A DNA stretch of 64,000 bases from Pseudoalteromonas sp. UG3-2 (GTDB lineage Bacteria > Pseudomonadota > Gammaproteobacteria > Enterobacterales > Alteromonadaceae). The first letter of the stretch is position 1, and every line of letters starts with the position of its first letter. Location: NCBI RefSeq assembly GCF_037120705.1, contig NZ_JAWLJU010000001.1:62001-126000 (forward strand). Direction: 5' to 3'. Made by a program: the position numbers and the translations under genes. Below the pieces are notes generated by a model. The model was not told where the DNA came from. It ran no database searches and saw only the letters and a list, made by a program, of their open reading frames with translations. This document shows, piece after piece, positions 47,659 to 55,968 of the stretch.

Positions 47659-48612
47659 ATGAAAAAAGAAAAGCCGTTTGATGCAGTACAATGGTTTAAT
47701 GAAAGTCACAGTGATGGCGCTTCACTGAACTTAAAAGAGCTGTTGTACTATAAATCGAAAGCGCATTTATTGTCGCTGCGTCCCCGTGGCAAGGTCAAGA
47801 GTGCCCAAGCAGGCCAATACCTTGCCCCACACAAAGGCCGTGGCATGGAATTTGCGGAAGTAAGACAGTATCAATATGGTGATGATATTCGTGCCATTGA
47901 TTGGCGCGTCACCGCCCGTACCGGTGAAACCCATACCAAGTTATTCCAAGAAGAGAAAGAGCGTCCAGTGTTTGTCTTTTGCGACTTGTCTGCCAGCATG
48001 CTGTTTGGCTCACAATTGCTTTTAAAGTCCGTTCTGGCAGCGCATTTAAGCTCACTAGTGGCTTGGTCTGCTTGTGCCCGTGGTGACCGTGTTGGCGGCG
48101 TGGTATTTAATGACCAGCATCACCACGAGTTAAAACCCATGGCCCGCGACCGTGGTGTGTTGGCATTAGCGCATCAACTGTGTAGTTTGCATCAGCAAGC
48201 TTTAGAGAGCCGCGATGCAGCGACGAATAGCCATCGTTTTAATGAAAACTTAAAACGGCTGGTGCATTTAGCTAAGCCCGGTAGCTTAATTTACTTAGTC
48301 TCAGACTTCACCGCGCTGGATGAGGACAGTTTCAAATTGCTAGAGCGTGCCACACGCCATAATGAAGTCATTGCCTGTATGATAACCGACCCATTTGAAC
48401 GGCAACTACCGCATTATAGCCAAGCTATTGAAGCCACTGACGGGGGCAATAAATGGACCTTGCCATTAATGGATCAACAGTTTCGAGAGCAGTTTTCGCA
48501 CCACGCCGAGCGCTTTTTTGAGCAGCGGATAGCGCTGTTGCGACGCTCTGGCATGACGTTACAACACTATGATGCGTCTCTACCAATCGAATTACAGTTA
48601 GTGAGGGGTTAA
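47659..48612 (+). CDS. DUF58-domain protein
   Basis: A 317-residue cytoplasmic protein. The core DUF58 motif is present: GRGMEFAEVRQYQYGDDIRAIDWRVTARTGETHTKLFQEE, and PVFVFCDLSASMLFGS carries a DxSxS MIDAS motif, giving a von Willebrand-like metal site. It always accompanies MoxR in such operons. No membrane segment is evident. It is six bases downstream of the MoxR gene and abuts the next gene without a gap. Confidence 0.93.
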   Translation: MKKEKPFDAVQWFNESHSDGASLNLKELLYYKSKAHLLSLRPRGKVKSAQAGQYLAPHKGRGMEFAEVRQYQYGDDIRAIDWRVTARTGETHTKLFQEEKERPVFVFCDLSASMLFGSQLLLKSVLAAHLSSLVAWSACARGDRVGGVVFNDQHHHELKPMARDRGVLALAHQLCSLHQQALESRDAATNSHRFNENLKRLVHLAKPGSLIYLVSDFTALDEDSFKLLERATRHNEVIACMITDPFERQLPHYSQAIEATDGGNKWTLPLMDQQFREQFSHHAERFFEQRIALLRRSGMTLQHYDASLPIELQLVRG

Positions 48613-49044
48613 ATGCAAGCGGATCCGTTAGCACAACTTAACGACGTCGTTGTGCCACAAAGCGTAAGCTGGTGGCCACTGTCCTATCCCATGTGGGCGC
48701 TGATCGGCACCATTGTATTACTGCTAGTATTCATTTGTCGCTATTTTTACCTTCGGCAACAGCACCTGCGTGCCAAAAAGCATGCAGTTAAACTAAGTAC
48801 GTCTGCGCAATCAGCACAAGAGTTACATTTAATTCTAAAACGCTTAGTGAAACACTATTACGGTGAACCGTATGCCAGTCTCAGTGCTGAGCCTTGGCTT
48901 GAGTTTCAAGCCAAAGTCACCAAAGCCGAATTAACTCGCCAAGAGCTAGACTCACTCTATTCCCCTAATCCAAGTGCGACCTTACAAGCAAAGCTTATCA
49001 CCGCGATTAAAACCTTTAACGTTAAGGAGAAGCGCTATGTTTGA
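48613..49044 (+). CDS. DUF4381-domain membrane protein
   Basis: A 143-residue protein with one membrane segment near residues 25-50 (WPLSYPMWALIGTIVLLLVFIC), preceded by DPLAQLNDVVVPQSVSWW, the typical start of DUF4381, and followed by a basic and then helical cytoplasmic part. Part of the Bat operon in gammaproteobacteria. Its stop overlaps the start of the VWA gene by eight bases, and its ATG directly follows the DUF58 stop (TAA-ATG). Confidence 0.9.
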   Translation: MQADPLAQLNDVVVPQSVSWWPLSYPMWALIGTIVLLLVFICRYFYLRQQHLRAKKHAVKLSTSAQSAQELHLILKRLVKHYYGEPYASLSAEPWLEFQAKVTKAELTRQELDSLYSPNPSATLQAKLITAIKTFNVKEKRYV

Positions 49045-50020
49045 GTTTGCTTGGCCTTGGGCGTTTTTATTGTTGCCTTTGCCTTGGCTCATTGCCAAAT
49101 TTAAGCCCAGTAAAGCTCAGGCTGGCATTAAGCTACGCATTCCAAGCTTGGCTAAAATGGCCATTGCAGGCCACTCACAACTGCAACCAAGAAAGTCGAT
49201 AAACTGGTTAGAGGCATTAGTTTGGCTGCTGCTGGTAATTGCTGCTGCTAACCCAACGTGGTTGGACGACCCTATCGTGGTGCCAAACGAAGGCAGAGAC
49301 ATTATGCTCGCCGTTGACCTATCGGCCTCGATGACAGAGCAGGATATGGACTATCAAGGCCGCAGTGTCGACCGCCTTTCGGTGGTGAAAGCCGTGGTCA
49401 GTGACTTTATTAGCGAACGCCAGGGCGACCGCTTAGGCCTTATCCTGTTTGGCGACACGGCGTTTTTGCAAACGCCATTAACCCGAGATCTCAACACCGT
49501 GAGTCAAATGCTCAGTGAAGCACAAATTGGTTTAGTTGGCCGTGCCACCGCCATTGGCGATGCCATTGGCTTAGCCGTAAAGCGCTTTGGTGAGCGCGAG
49601 CAAAGCAATAAAATTTTAATTTTACTCACCGATGGTCAAAACACCGCCGGTAATTTGGAGCCCGATGAAGCCCTAGTGTTGGCCCGCGAAGAAGGCATAA
49701 AAGTGTATACCATTGGCGTTGGCTCTGATGGCAAGCGTGGTTTTGGGCTATTTGGCTTCAATTCCATGGCGGGCAGCAGTATTGATGAAAAAACCTTACA
49801 ACACATCGCTAAAGAAACCGGTGGTCAGTATTTTCGCGCTAAAGACGTAGCAGGGTTACAACAAATTTATGCCATGCTCGACCAACTTGAGCCAATAAGC
49901 GACGAAACCCAAACGTTTAGACCCAAATTGGCATTATTTTATTGGCCGCTATTGGCAGTGCTAACCTTGCTGTTTTTAGCGCGCTGCAGTGTTGTTTTAA
50001 CAGCCTGGCTGCGGAGGTAA
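49037..50020 (+). CDS. BatA-like VWA-domain membrane protein
   Basis: A 327-residue inner-membrane protein with a membrane segment near the N-terminus (FEFAWPWAFLLLPLPWLI), a second near 60-80, and another at the end (LALFYWPLLAVLTLLFLAR). A von Willebrand A domain lies between, with MIDAS DLSASMT, and TDGQNTAGN as the third metal loop. This is the aerotolerance BatA layout. The frame extends upstream to 48974, but ATG at 49037 follows TTAAGGAGAAGCGC with a good spacing and gives the membrane start expected. Confidence 0.92.
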   Translation: MFEFAWPWAFLLLPLPWLIAKFKPSKAQAGIKLRIPSLAKMAIAGHSQLQPRKSINWLEALVWLLLVIAAANPTWLDDPIVVPNEGRDIMLAVDLSASMTEQDMDYQGRSVDRLSVVKAVVSDFISERQGDRLGLILFGDTAFLQTPLTRDLNTVSQMLSEAQIGLVGRATAIGDAIGLAVKRFGEREQSNKILILLTDGQNTAGNLEPDEALVLAREEGIKVYTIGVGSDGKRGFGLFGFNSMAGSSIDEKTLQHIAKETGGQYFRAKDVAGLQQIYAMLDQLEPISDETQTFRPKLALFYWPLLAVLTLLFLARCSVVLTAWLRR

Positions 50021-50024
50021 CCTG

Positions 50025-51986
50025 ATGGAATTTGAATTTATCCGTCCACAGCTACTGTGGCTATTACTACCTTGGATGCTATACGGCCTGCTTCACTGGC
50101 GCAACAAAGGCGCTAAGCAGGCACAACAACTGATTGCTCCACACCTAGCTGGTGTGGTGATGGGTGAGCATAAAAATAATGGCCAAAAGCATAATTCAGC
50201 TTGGCTTAGTATTGCCTTTTTCTTGCTTGCTATTATCGCCATTGCCGGCCCGAGTATTGAAAAGCGTGAAGTGCCAGTGTTTAAAACTCAAGCACCTCGA
50301 GTCATGGTAATGGACATGTCCTACTCCATGTATGCCACCGATATTGCTCCAAACCGCTTAACCCAAGCCCGTTTTAAAGCCTTAGATTTATTACAACTAT
50401 TTAAAGAAGGCGAAACCGGGTTAATTGCTTACGCAGGAGATGCCTTTACCGTATCGCCATTAACCACCGATGTTACGACCTTAGAAAACCTAATTCCAAG
50501 CCTCAGCCCTGAAATCATGCCCAGCAAAGGCTCGAACGTGCTTGCCGGAATTGACCAAGCCGTGAGTCTACTTAAAGGTGCAGGGTTTGATCGTGGCAGC
50601 ATTGTGTTGCTTACCGATGGTATTGAACAAAATGACAGCGAAGACATTCGTGCTTTGCTTAGTGGCAGTAACTTTACCCTCAGTGTATACGGCATTGGCA
50701 GCGCCGCAGGAGCGCCCATCAACTTACCTGAAGGGGGCTTTTTAAAAGACCAATATGGTCAGATAGTGGTACCAAAATTGGTTAAAAGTAGATTACAAAA
50801 GCTCGCAGCCAGCCAAGACGGTGTGTATGCCAGTTATACTGCTGATGGTCGCGATATCCAGGCCTTTAAGCCCAGTGCCAGTAACGCCAAACCCAGTGAT
50901 GAGCAACAAACCAACACCAAGTGGCGCATTGACGCTGGCGTTTATTTACTGGTTTTATTAATTCCTATGGCACTGCTGCTACTGCGCAATCACGCCATCG
51001 CACTTAGCACAGTACTGTTGGTGTGTTTGTTCCCACAACAACACGCCTATGCTGCACAGTGGTCTCAATGGTTTAAAAACACAGATCAGAATGCCCTTGC
51101 CGCCTATCAAAATGATGATTATGACCAAGCCAGTCATGCCAGCAACTCGGTATTAAAGGGCGCGGCATTATATAAAAAAGGCGACTTTCAGCAGGCGGCC
51201 GATGTATTACGCCAGCAACCCTCTGCTGAGGCTCAATATAACCTTGGTAATGCGCTGGCGAAACTCGGTCAGCTTGATGACGCCATTGCAGCCTACGACC
51301 GGGCATTGGCTAAGCAGCCAGATTTCGAGCAAGCGCAACAAAATAAGGCACTCGTGCAACAGTTAAAGGATCAACAAGAGCAACAAAATCAACAAGGTCA
51401 GCAAGACCAACAAGGTCAGCAAGACCAACAAGGTCAGCAGGACCAACAAGGTCAGCAGGACCAACAAGGTCAGCAAGACCAACAAGGTCAGCAGGACCAA
51501 CAAGGCCAGCAGGACCAACAAGGCCAGCAGGACCAACAAGGCCAGCAGGACCAACAAGGCCAGCAGGACCAACAAGGCCAGCAGGACCAACAAGGCCAGC
51601 AGGACCAACAAGGTCAGCAAGACCAACAAGGTCAGCAACAGCAATCCGACGGCAATAGTCAGGAAAATAATAATCAGCCAGAACTGGCTGCCAATACAGA
51701 TCCAGAGCCTGGTCAACCACAACAGCAACCAGAGGATCCCAGTGAAGTCACGGCTGACGCTAAAGCGCAACCACAATCACAACAACAGCAACAACAAGCA
51801 GACAAGATGATGGCGCAACAAGGCCGCGAACTGACCCCAGAAGAAATAGAAAAGGCGCAGCAACTTAATCAGCTGCTGCGCAAAGTGCCAGACGATCCTG
51901 CAATCTTATTGAGAAATAAAATGCTACTAGAATCACAACAGCGTAAACAAAGACGTCTACCTCGAGGAGTTGAAAAATCATGGTAA
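50025..51986 (+). CDS. BatB/BatC-like fusion: VWA membrane domain plus TPR and glutamine-rich repeat tail
   Basis: A 653-residue protein. It starts with two membrane helices (~7-80), then a VWA domain (~90-270) with the MIDAS motif MDMSYSMYATD and LTDGIEQN. A further membrane pair follows (~305-345, LLVLLIPMALLLLRN and LSTVLLVCLFPQQHAYA). Next comes a TPR section (~345-440, LKGAALYKKGDFQQAADVL, AQYNLGNALAKLGQLDDAIAAYDRALAKQP), then a tail with QQGQQD repeats (456-539) and a Gln-rich end. In Bacteroidetes batB and batC are separate; here VWA and TPR parts are fused, as known in gammaproteobacteria. The repeats probably form a disordered or coiled linker in the periplasm or cytoplasm. Confidence 0.9.
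   Translation: MEFEFIRPQLLWLLLPWMLYGLLHWRNKGAKQAQQLIAPHLAGVVMGEHKNNGQKHNSAWLSIAFFLLAIIAIAGPSIEKREVPVFKTQAPRVMVMDMSYSMYATDIAPNRLTQARFKALDLLQLFKEGETGLIAYAGDAFTVSPLTTDVTTLENLIPSLSPEIMPSKGSNVLAGIDQAVSLLKGAGFDRGSIVLLTDGIEQNDSEDIRALLSGSNFTLSVYGIGSAAGAPINLPEGGFLKDQYGQIVVPKLVKSRLQKLAASQDGVYASYTADGRDIQAFKPSASNAKPSDEQQTNTKWRIDAGVYLLVLLIPMALLLLRNHAIALSTVLLVCLFPQQHAYAAQWSQWFKNTDQNALAAYQNDDYDQASHASNSVLKGAALYKKGDFQQAADVLRQQPSAEAQYNLGNALAKLGQLDDAIAAYDRALAKQPDFEQAQQNKALVQQLKDQQEQQNQQGQQDQQGQQDQQGQQDQQGQQDQQGQQDQQGQQDQQGQQDQQGQQDQQGQQDQQGQQDQQGQQDQQGQQDQQGQQDQQGQQQQSDGNSQENNNQPELAANTDPEPGQPQQQPEDPSEVTADAKAQPQSQQQQQQADKMMAQQGRELTPEEIEKAQQLNQLLRKVPDDPAILLRNKMLLESQQRKQRRLPRGVEKSW
51390..51641 (+). repeat. Tandem repeat of 18 bases coding for QQGQQD
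   Basis: Thirteen units encoding QQGQQD followed by one variant encoding QQGQQQ, in frame, with no spacers. Units differ only by synonymous changes (GGT/GGC, CAA/CAG). Units seven to twelve are identical to each other, which points to a recent slippage expansion. Copy number is likely variable between strains. Confidence 0.93.
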
Positions 51987-53602
51987 CACGTATTCTATTG
52001 CTATTGTCTTTGTTGATATCGAGTCAAGCGGCACTGGCTTTGGATAATTTAACTGCTAGTGTCGATAAAAACCCAGTGCTTGCTGGCGAATACTTTACCC
52101 TCACCATCACCGCCGAAGGTAAAGTGAAAGGCACCATTCCAGACGTTTCAGCCTTGAGCCAGAACTTTGTCACCAGTCCAGTAAGCACCAGTTCGCGCAC
52201 CAGTATTATCAATGGCAGTATGACCAGCTCAACCAGTTGGCAAGTGCAACTGGTTGCCCGCACCCCAGGTGAGTACACTATTCCGGCCTTTGAGGTCGAT
52301 GGTGCCAAAACCCAGCCCATCACCCTCAATGTGGTGGCGCAACAAGGCGATGAGCAAAGCAAAGATATTTTCGTTAAAGCAACGCTCGATAGCACCAGCC
52401 TTTATGTACAACAAGCTGGACTGTATACCGTTAAGCTTTATATCGGCCAAGACTTACTAGACGGTCAATTAAGTGCCCCAGAAGCCGAGGGTGCCACTGT
52501 GACTCAGCTGGGCAAACAGCAAGAAGAATATGAAATCGTTGATGGCCGTCGTTATATGGTGATCACCAGAGAATACATGCTGCAGCCACAAAGAAGTGGT
52601 GACATCACTATACAACCACCGGTATTTAACGGCCAAGTCCGCGAAGGGTATCGCCGCATGGCTGTCTCTGCAGTGGCTGAAGCCATCGAGTTGACGGTCA
52701 ACCCCATCCCCAGTGAACACGCTGATAATTGGCTGCCCAGTGAGTACGTCAACTTTTCCGCTGAATGGCAACCACAAGACACTAATGTAACCGTGGGCAC
52801 GCCACTGACACGTACTTTCACTTTAACCGCAGTAGGCGTGACTAAAGAGCAGCTACCTGAGCTTAATATGGAAGAGGTGGAAGGCTTTAGGATCTATCCT
52901 GATACCTCTGAGCGTAAACAAATTACTCGCGATGGCAAAGTGATTTCACAACTGCTGGTGTCTTTTGCTTATTTGCCCCAGCGCTCCGGTGAGTTTGTTT
53001 TGCCAGAAGTCTCCTTGCCTTGGTTTAACACCGTCACTAAGCGCCAAGAGTTTGCTACTTTGCCTGCCAAGAACATCACCATCAAAGCAGATCCAAATCA
53101 AACTCAGCCGGCGGCGCCAATAAGCAGCAGTGAAAGTGACGTTGCTGCGGCAAAAGACCTCAAAGCCCAGCCAGCCCCTCAAGTTCAAAAGCACATACCA
53201 CAGTGGCTTTGGCTGATCACGGCACTGGGCTATCTGTTATGGCTGGCCACGGTTGTGGCTTGGTGGTTATTCCATAAGGCGCGCCCAACCGCCAAACTAC
53301 CGGCCCAAGCTGAAGTCAATCAACCACGTAATATGGGTTTTTCAGATGCGGTTAAAAAAGACGATCCTCAGGCTTTTTATCAAGCCCTGCTGGTATACCT
53401 AAACCAGCAACAGCAAAGCTTGTCTGACTGGCTAAAAACTCAACCTAGTGAAGTGCAAAGCCAAGTGCATGCCTTGCAAGCCAGTCTATATGGCAAAGGT
53501 ACTGGCGAGATAAACTTAAAAAGCTTATACCAAGCAGTGCAAAAAGCAGAGAAAGTACACTTACAACAACAAAGTACAGCACCGCTAGACAGTTTATACT
53601 AA
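51980..53602 (+). CDS. batD: BatD-family protein
   Basis: A 540-residue exported protein of the BatD/DUF7939 type with signal peptide (ILLLLSLLISSQAALA). Tandem beta-sandwich domains in the periplasm begin LTASVDKNPVLAGEYFTLTITAEG, and IYVKL-like strands repeat. One membrane segment occurs at ~400-425 (WLWLITALGYLLWLATVVAWWL) before a cytoplasmic helical tail. Its ATG lies in the last codons of the preceding gene. It is the last of six genes, followed by a strong terminator. Confidence 0.9.
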   Translation: MVTRILLLLSLLISSQAALALDNLTASVDKNPVLAGEYFTLTITAEGKVKGTIPDVSALSQNFVTSPVSTSSRTSIINGSMTSSTSWQVQLVARTPGEYTIPAFEVDGAKTQPITLNVVAQQGDEQSKDIFVKATLDSTSLYVQQAGLYTVKLYIGQDLLDGQLSAPEAEGATVTQLGKQQEEYEIVDGRRYMVITREYMLQPQRSGDITIQPPVFNGQVREGYRRMAVSAVAEAIELTVNPIPSEHADNWLPSEYVNFSAEWQPQDTNVTVGTPLTRTFTLTAVGVTKEQLPELNMEEVEGFRIYPDTSERKQITRDGKVISQLLVSFAYLPQRSGEFVLPEVSLPWFNTVTKRQEFATLPAKNITIKADPNQTQPAAPISSSESDVAAAKDLKAQPAPQVQKHIPQWLWLITALGYLLWLATVVAWWLFHKARPTAKLPAQAEVNQPRNMGFSDAVKKDDPQAFYQALLVYLNQQQQSLSDWLKTQPSEVQSQVHALQASLYGKGTGEINLKSLYQAVQKAEKVHLQQQSTAPLDSLY

Positions 53603-53605
53603 AGC

Positions 53606-53631
53606 AAAGCGCCATTTGGCGCTTTTCTTTT
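53606..53631 (+). terminator. Terminator of the bat operon
   Basis: AAAGCGCC pairs with GGCGCTTT around ATTT, then TCTTTT. It lies four bases after the BatD stop, closing the whole moxR-to-batD transcription unit. Confidence 0.9.
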
Positions 53632-53717
53632 ATGGCTCTGTTATGCTTAATTAGCTCAGTAAACAAAAAAATGCATAATTGATGAAATAAACCTGCAATA
53701 AGGTAGGTCTTGTAAAT

Positions 53718-54233
53718 ATGACCAGTAAACAAACCCATTATGAGTCGCTGGTTCGGGCATATCACAAAGAACTCTATAAGTTCGCTTATTGGTTGTCAGG
53801 TGATCCGACAATAGCAGAAGACTTAGTCCAAGAAACTTTTTTGCGGGCTTGGCGCGCGCTTGACTCTTTACAAGAGAAAGACGCCGCCAAGCCGTGGTTA
53901 TTAACTATTTTACGACGAGAAAACGCCCGACGCTTTGAGCGCAAACAGTTTGATTACAGTGATGTTGAGCAAGATACCTTGGTCGATGAGCGCAGCAGCA
54001 GTTTAGACGACAGCGCAGAGCAAGCCGTAGTGCAACGACAAATTGCAGCACTTGCCACCGAATATAAGGAACCTTTGTTATTACAAGTGGTGATGGGTTG
54101 CTCTGGCGATGAGATCGCTACTATTTTGGAGTTAAACAAAAACACCGTAATGACTCGCCTCTACCGGGCCAGAAATCAACTAAAAGAGGCATTAAAAGCA
54201 GGCTATGAACCAATTAAGGGGGCATCAAATTGA
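53718..54233 (+). CDS. ECF-type sigma-70 family RNA polymerase sigma factor
   Basis: A 171-residue sigma factor. Region 2 has AEDLVQETFLRAWRALDSL and PWLLTILRRENARRFERKQ for -10 recognition and core binding. Region 4 has VMGCSGDEIATILELNKNTVMTRLYRARNQLKEAL, the -35-recognising helix-turn-helix. It is coupled to its probable anti-sigma factor, whose ATG overlaps the stop (TGATG). The regulon is unknown. Its own -10/-35 sites could not be picked out. Confidence 0.92.
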   Translation: MTSKQTHYESLVRAYHKELYKFAYWLSGDPTIAEDLVQETFLRAWRALDSLQEKDAAKPWLLTILRRENARRFERKQFDYSDVEQDTLVDERSSSLDDSAEQAVVQRQIAALATEYKEPLLLQVVMGCSGDEIATILELNKNTVMTRLYRARNQLKEALKAGYEPIKGASN

Positions 54234-54952
54234 TGGATGAACTCGAATTTAGGCGTCGATTATTCGCCGATCCACACGATGAAGAAGTTATCGCGGCGGC
54301 CAAAGCCCAGCCAGAATTACAGCGCATTGTCACTGAAATGCAGCAGTTCGATGACTTTCTTAATCAATCGATGGCAATCGCAGTACCGGATGATTTGGCC
54401 GATAAAATTATCGCCAAACAACAAGCCGAAGTTGCCAACAACCAAGAGCACGGCAAAGTGAGCTGGTTTAGACGAGCAACCATGCCCTTTGCTGTGGCCG
54501 CCAGTACGCTTTTTGCAGCGCTCATTTTTTATTTTGGCGGCTTTGGCGAACCGCTGAACACCGGGCAACATGCGCTAGCACATGTCTATCATGAATCTAG
54601 CGCTCTTGAGCGTGAAGACGCCATTCCACTTCAGCAAGTGAACGAGAAGCTCGCCATGTTTGGTGGTAAGTTTGATGACTTGCCGGGCAAAGTGGTGTTT
54701 GCCACTTTTTGTAATTTTAAAGGACAAAAGAGTCTGCACTTAGTGATGCAATCTGAGTTTGGTCCTTTAACTGTGTTTGTGGTGCCCACCGGGCAACAAG
54801 CCACCCTTGATGGCAGTGACCGCTTTTCAGATAACCGCTTTGCTGGCTTGATTGCTCACAACGATAGAGCCAATACTATTTTAGTTGGCGATAAAAGTGC
54901 GCCATTGCAACACTTCCAATCCGCAGTGCAAACCTCTTTGCGCTGGCTATAA
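54233..54952 (+). CDS. DUF3379 membrane anti-sigma factor
   Basis: A 239-residue protein with an N-terminal cytoplasmic part (DELEFRRRLFADPHDEEVIAAA) that probably binds the sigma factor. A single membrane segment occurs near 80-100 (ATMPFAVAASTLFAALIFYFGGFG), followed by a periplasmic domain of ~135 residues containing VVFATFCNFKGQKSLHLVMQSEFGPLTVFVVPTG. The pattern is DUF3379, usually found beside such sigma genes in Alteromonadales. A TTG three bases upstream could also start it, but ATG at 54233 is better. The inducing stress is not known. Confidence 0.87.
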   Translation: MDELEFRRRLFADPHDEEVIAAAKAQPELQRIVTEMQQFDDFLNQSMAIAVPDDLADKIIAKQQAEVANNQEHGKVSWFRRATMPFAVAASTLFAALIFYFGGFGEPLNTGQHALAHVYHESSALEREDAIPLQQVNEKLAMFGGKFDDLPGKVVFATFCNFKGQKSLHLVMQSEFGPLTVFVVPTGQQATLDGSDRFSDNRFAGLIAHNDRANTILVGDKSAPLQHFQSAVQTSLRWL

Positions 54953-54955
54953 CAT

Positions 54956-54984
54956 GGGAAATGGGCGCTATTCACCCATTTCCC
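54956..54984 (+). terminator. Hairpin after the anti-sigma gene
   Basis: GGGAAATGGG pairs with CCCATTTCCC around nine bases, with no T-tract. It lies four bases past the stop codon and may end the sigma/anti-sigma transcript imperfectly or protect its 3' end. Confidence 0.5.
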
Positions 54985-55064
54985 CAAACCGTCATACCAT
55001 GGCTATTTCAAAGCGCCAGCAACTTCATTACAATAGCATCAGTTTATTTTTAGATAGGAAAATC

Positions 55065-55910
55065 ATGAAAAATTTCATTGTTTTATTCACTTTGTTAGCC
55101 TTAGTGATTGGTACTAGCTTTGATGCTGAAGCCAGAAAGAAGTTTGGTAAGCGCAGTAGCGGTAAAACCCACCAAACCACCACTACCCAGCAAAAGAAAG
55201 TGGATACCCAAACTCTTAATAGCAAAACCACCAAAACCAAGTCGAGCAAAAAAGGGATCATGGGCGGTATTTTAGGCGGCTTATTGGCCGGTGGCCTAAT
55301 TGCAGCCATGCTAGGTGACGACTTTGAAGGTTTTCAACTGCTAGAGATGCTTCTGCTTGCTGGTGCGGCCTTTTTTATTTTTAAATTAGTAAAATCGGCA
55401 TTACTTAAACGCCAACACCCAGGGTATGCTGGCGCAGCACCGCAATCATCTAACTACAACTCGCAACAATTCCAATCTAGCCAACCTAGTCCACAAAGCT
55501 CTGGTGGTGGGTTTGGCGCGACGTCTGTGCCACTGAACTTACCCCGCGATTTCGATATTAATGGCTTCTTACAGGGGGCAAGACAACATTATCAAACCAT
55601 ACAAAAAGCGTGGAATGACAATGATTTTGCTACTATTTCTGAGTACTTAAGCCCAGAACTTGTGGCTGAGTTTAAACAAGACCGCGAAGCCCAAGGCGAT
55701 GTAAAGACGGAAGTGATGTTTGTCGATGCCGAAATGGTTCGTGCTGATACTCACCCCCATGTTTGGGAAATCAGCGTGAAGTTTACTGGTAAATACCGAG
55801 ATTTAGGCGATATGCAAGAAGAACCCATTCATGAAATTTGGCACCTTGAGCGTCAAACCTCAGGTAATGCCCCTTGGCTTATCGTCGGTGTTGAAGATTT
55901 AGCTTCTTAA
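55065..55910 (+). CDS. Tim44-like domain membrane protein
   Basis: A 281-residue protein with N-terminal signal/anchor (MKNFIVLFTLLALVIGTSFDAEA), a basic Thr/Gln/Lys-rich linker, a glycine-rich membrane pair (GIMGGILGGLLAGGLIAAMLGDDF and LLEMLLLAGAAFFIFKLVKSAL), a flexible Ser/Gln stretch, then a Tim44-like domain (~160-280). That domain contains GFLQGARQHYQTIQKAWNDNDFATISEYLSPELVAEFKQ and ends with the IHEIWHLERQTSGNAPWLIVGVED strand. Bacterial Tim44-like proteins are believed to act at the inner membrane. The frame extends to 54885 but overlaps the anti-sigma gene; ATG at 55065 has AGGA and is preferred. Confidence 0.86.
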   Translation: MKNFIVLFTLLALVIGTSFDAEARKKFGKRSSGKTHQTTTTQQKKVDTQTLNSKTTKTKSSKKGIMGGILGGLLAGGLIAAMLGDDFEGFQLLEMLLLAGAAFFIFKLVKSALLKRQHPGYAGAAPQSSNYNSQQFQSSQPSPQSSGGGFGATSVPLNLPRDFDINGFLQGARQHYQTIQKAWNDNDFATISEYLSPELVAEFKQDREAQGDVKTEVMFVDAEMVRADTHPHVWEISVKFTGKYRDLGDMQEEPIHEIWHLERQTSGNAPWLIVGVEDLAS

Positions 55911-55925
55911 GCACGGACTATATTA

Positions 55926-55964
55926 CCAGCCTGTGTTCACAAGTATTGCTTGAGCGCAGGCTGG
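55926..55964. terminator. Hairpin between converging Tim44-like and kinase genes
   Basis: CCAGCCTG pairs with CAGGCTGG around 23 bases that include an AAG/CTT inner stem. No U-tract is present on either strand, so it is only terminator-like. Confidence 0.45.
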
Positions 55965-55968
55965 CACG

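Noticed and set aside
51390..51641. Possible CRISPR or satellite array
   Set aside because: The 18-base units are contiguous with no spacers and keep one reading frame in a Bat protein, so it is a coding tandem repeat.
51310..51776. Two minus-strand reading frames rich in repeated Leu/Val/Gly units opposite the QQGQQD tract
   Set aside because: They are the complement of the 18-base repeat, which keeps all frames free of stops. They have no ribosome site and no family features, and the plus-strand protein clearly explains the region.
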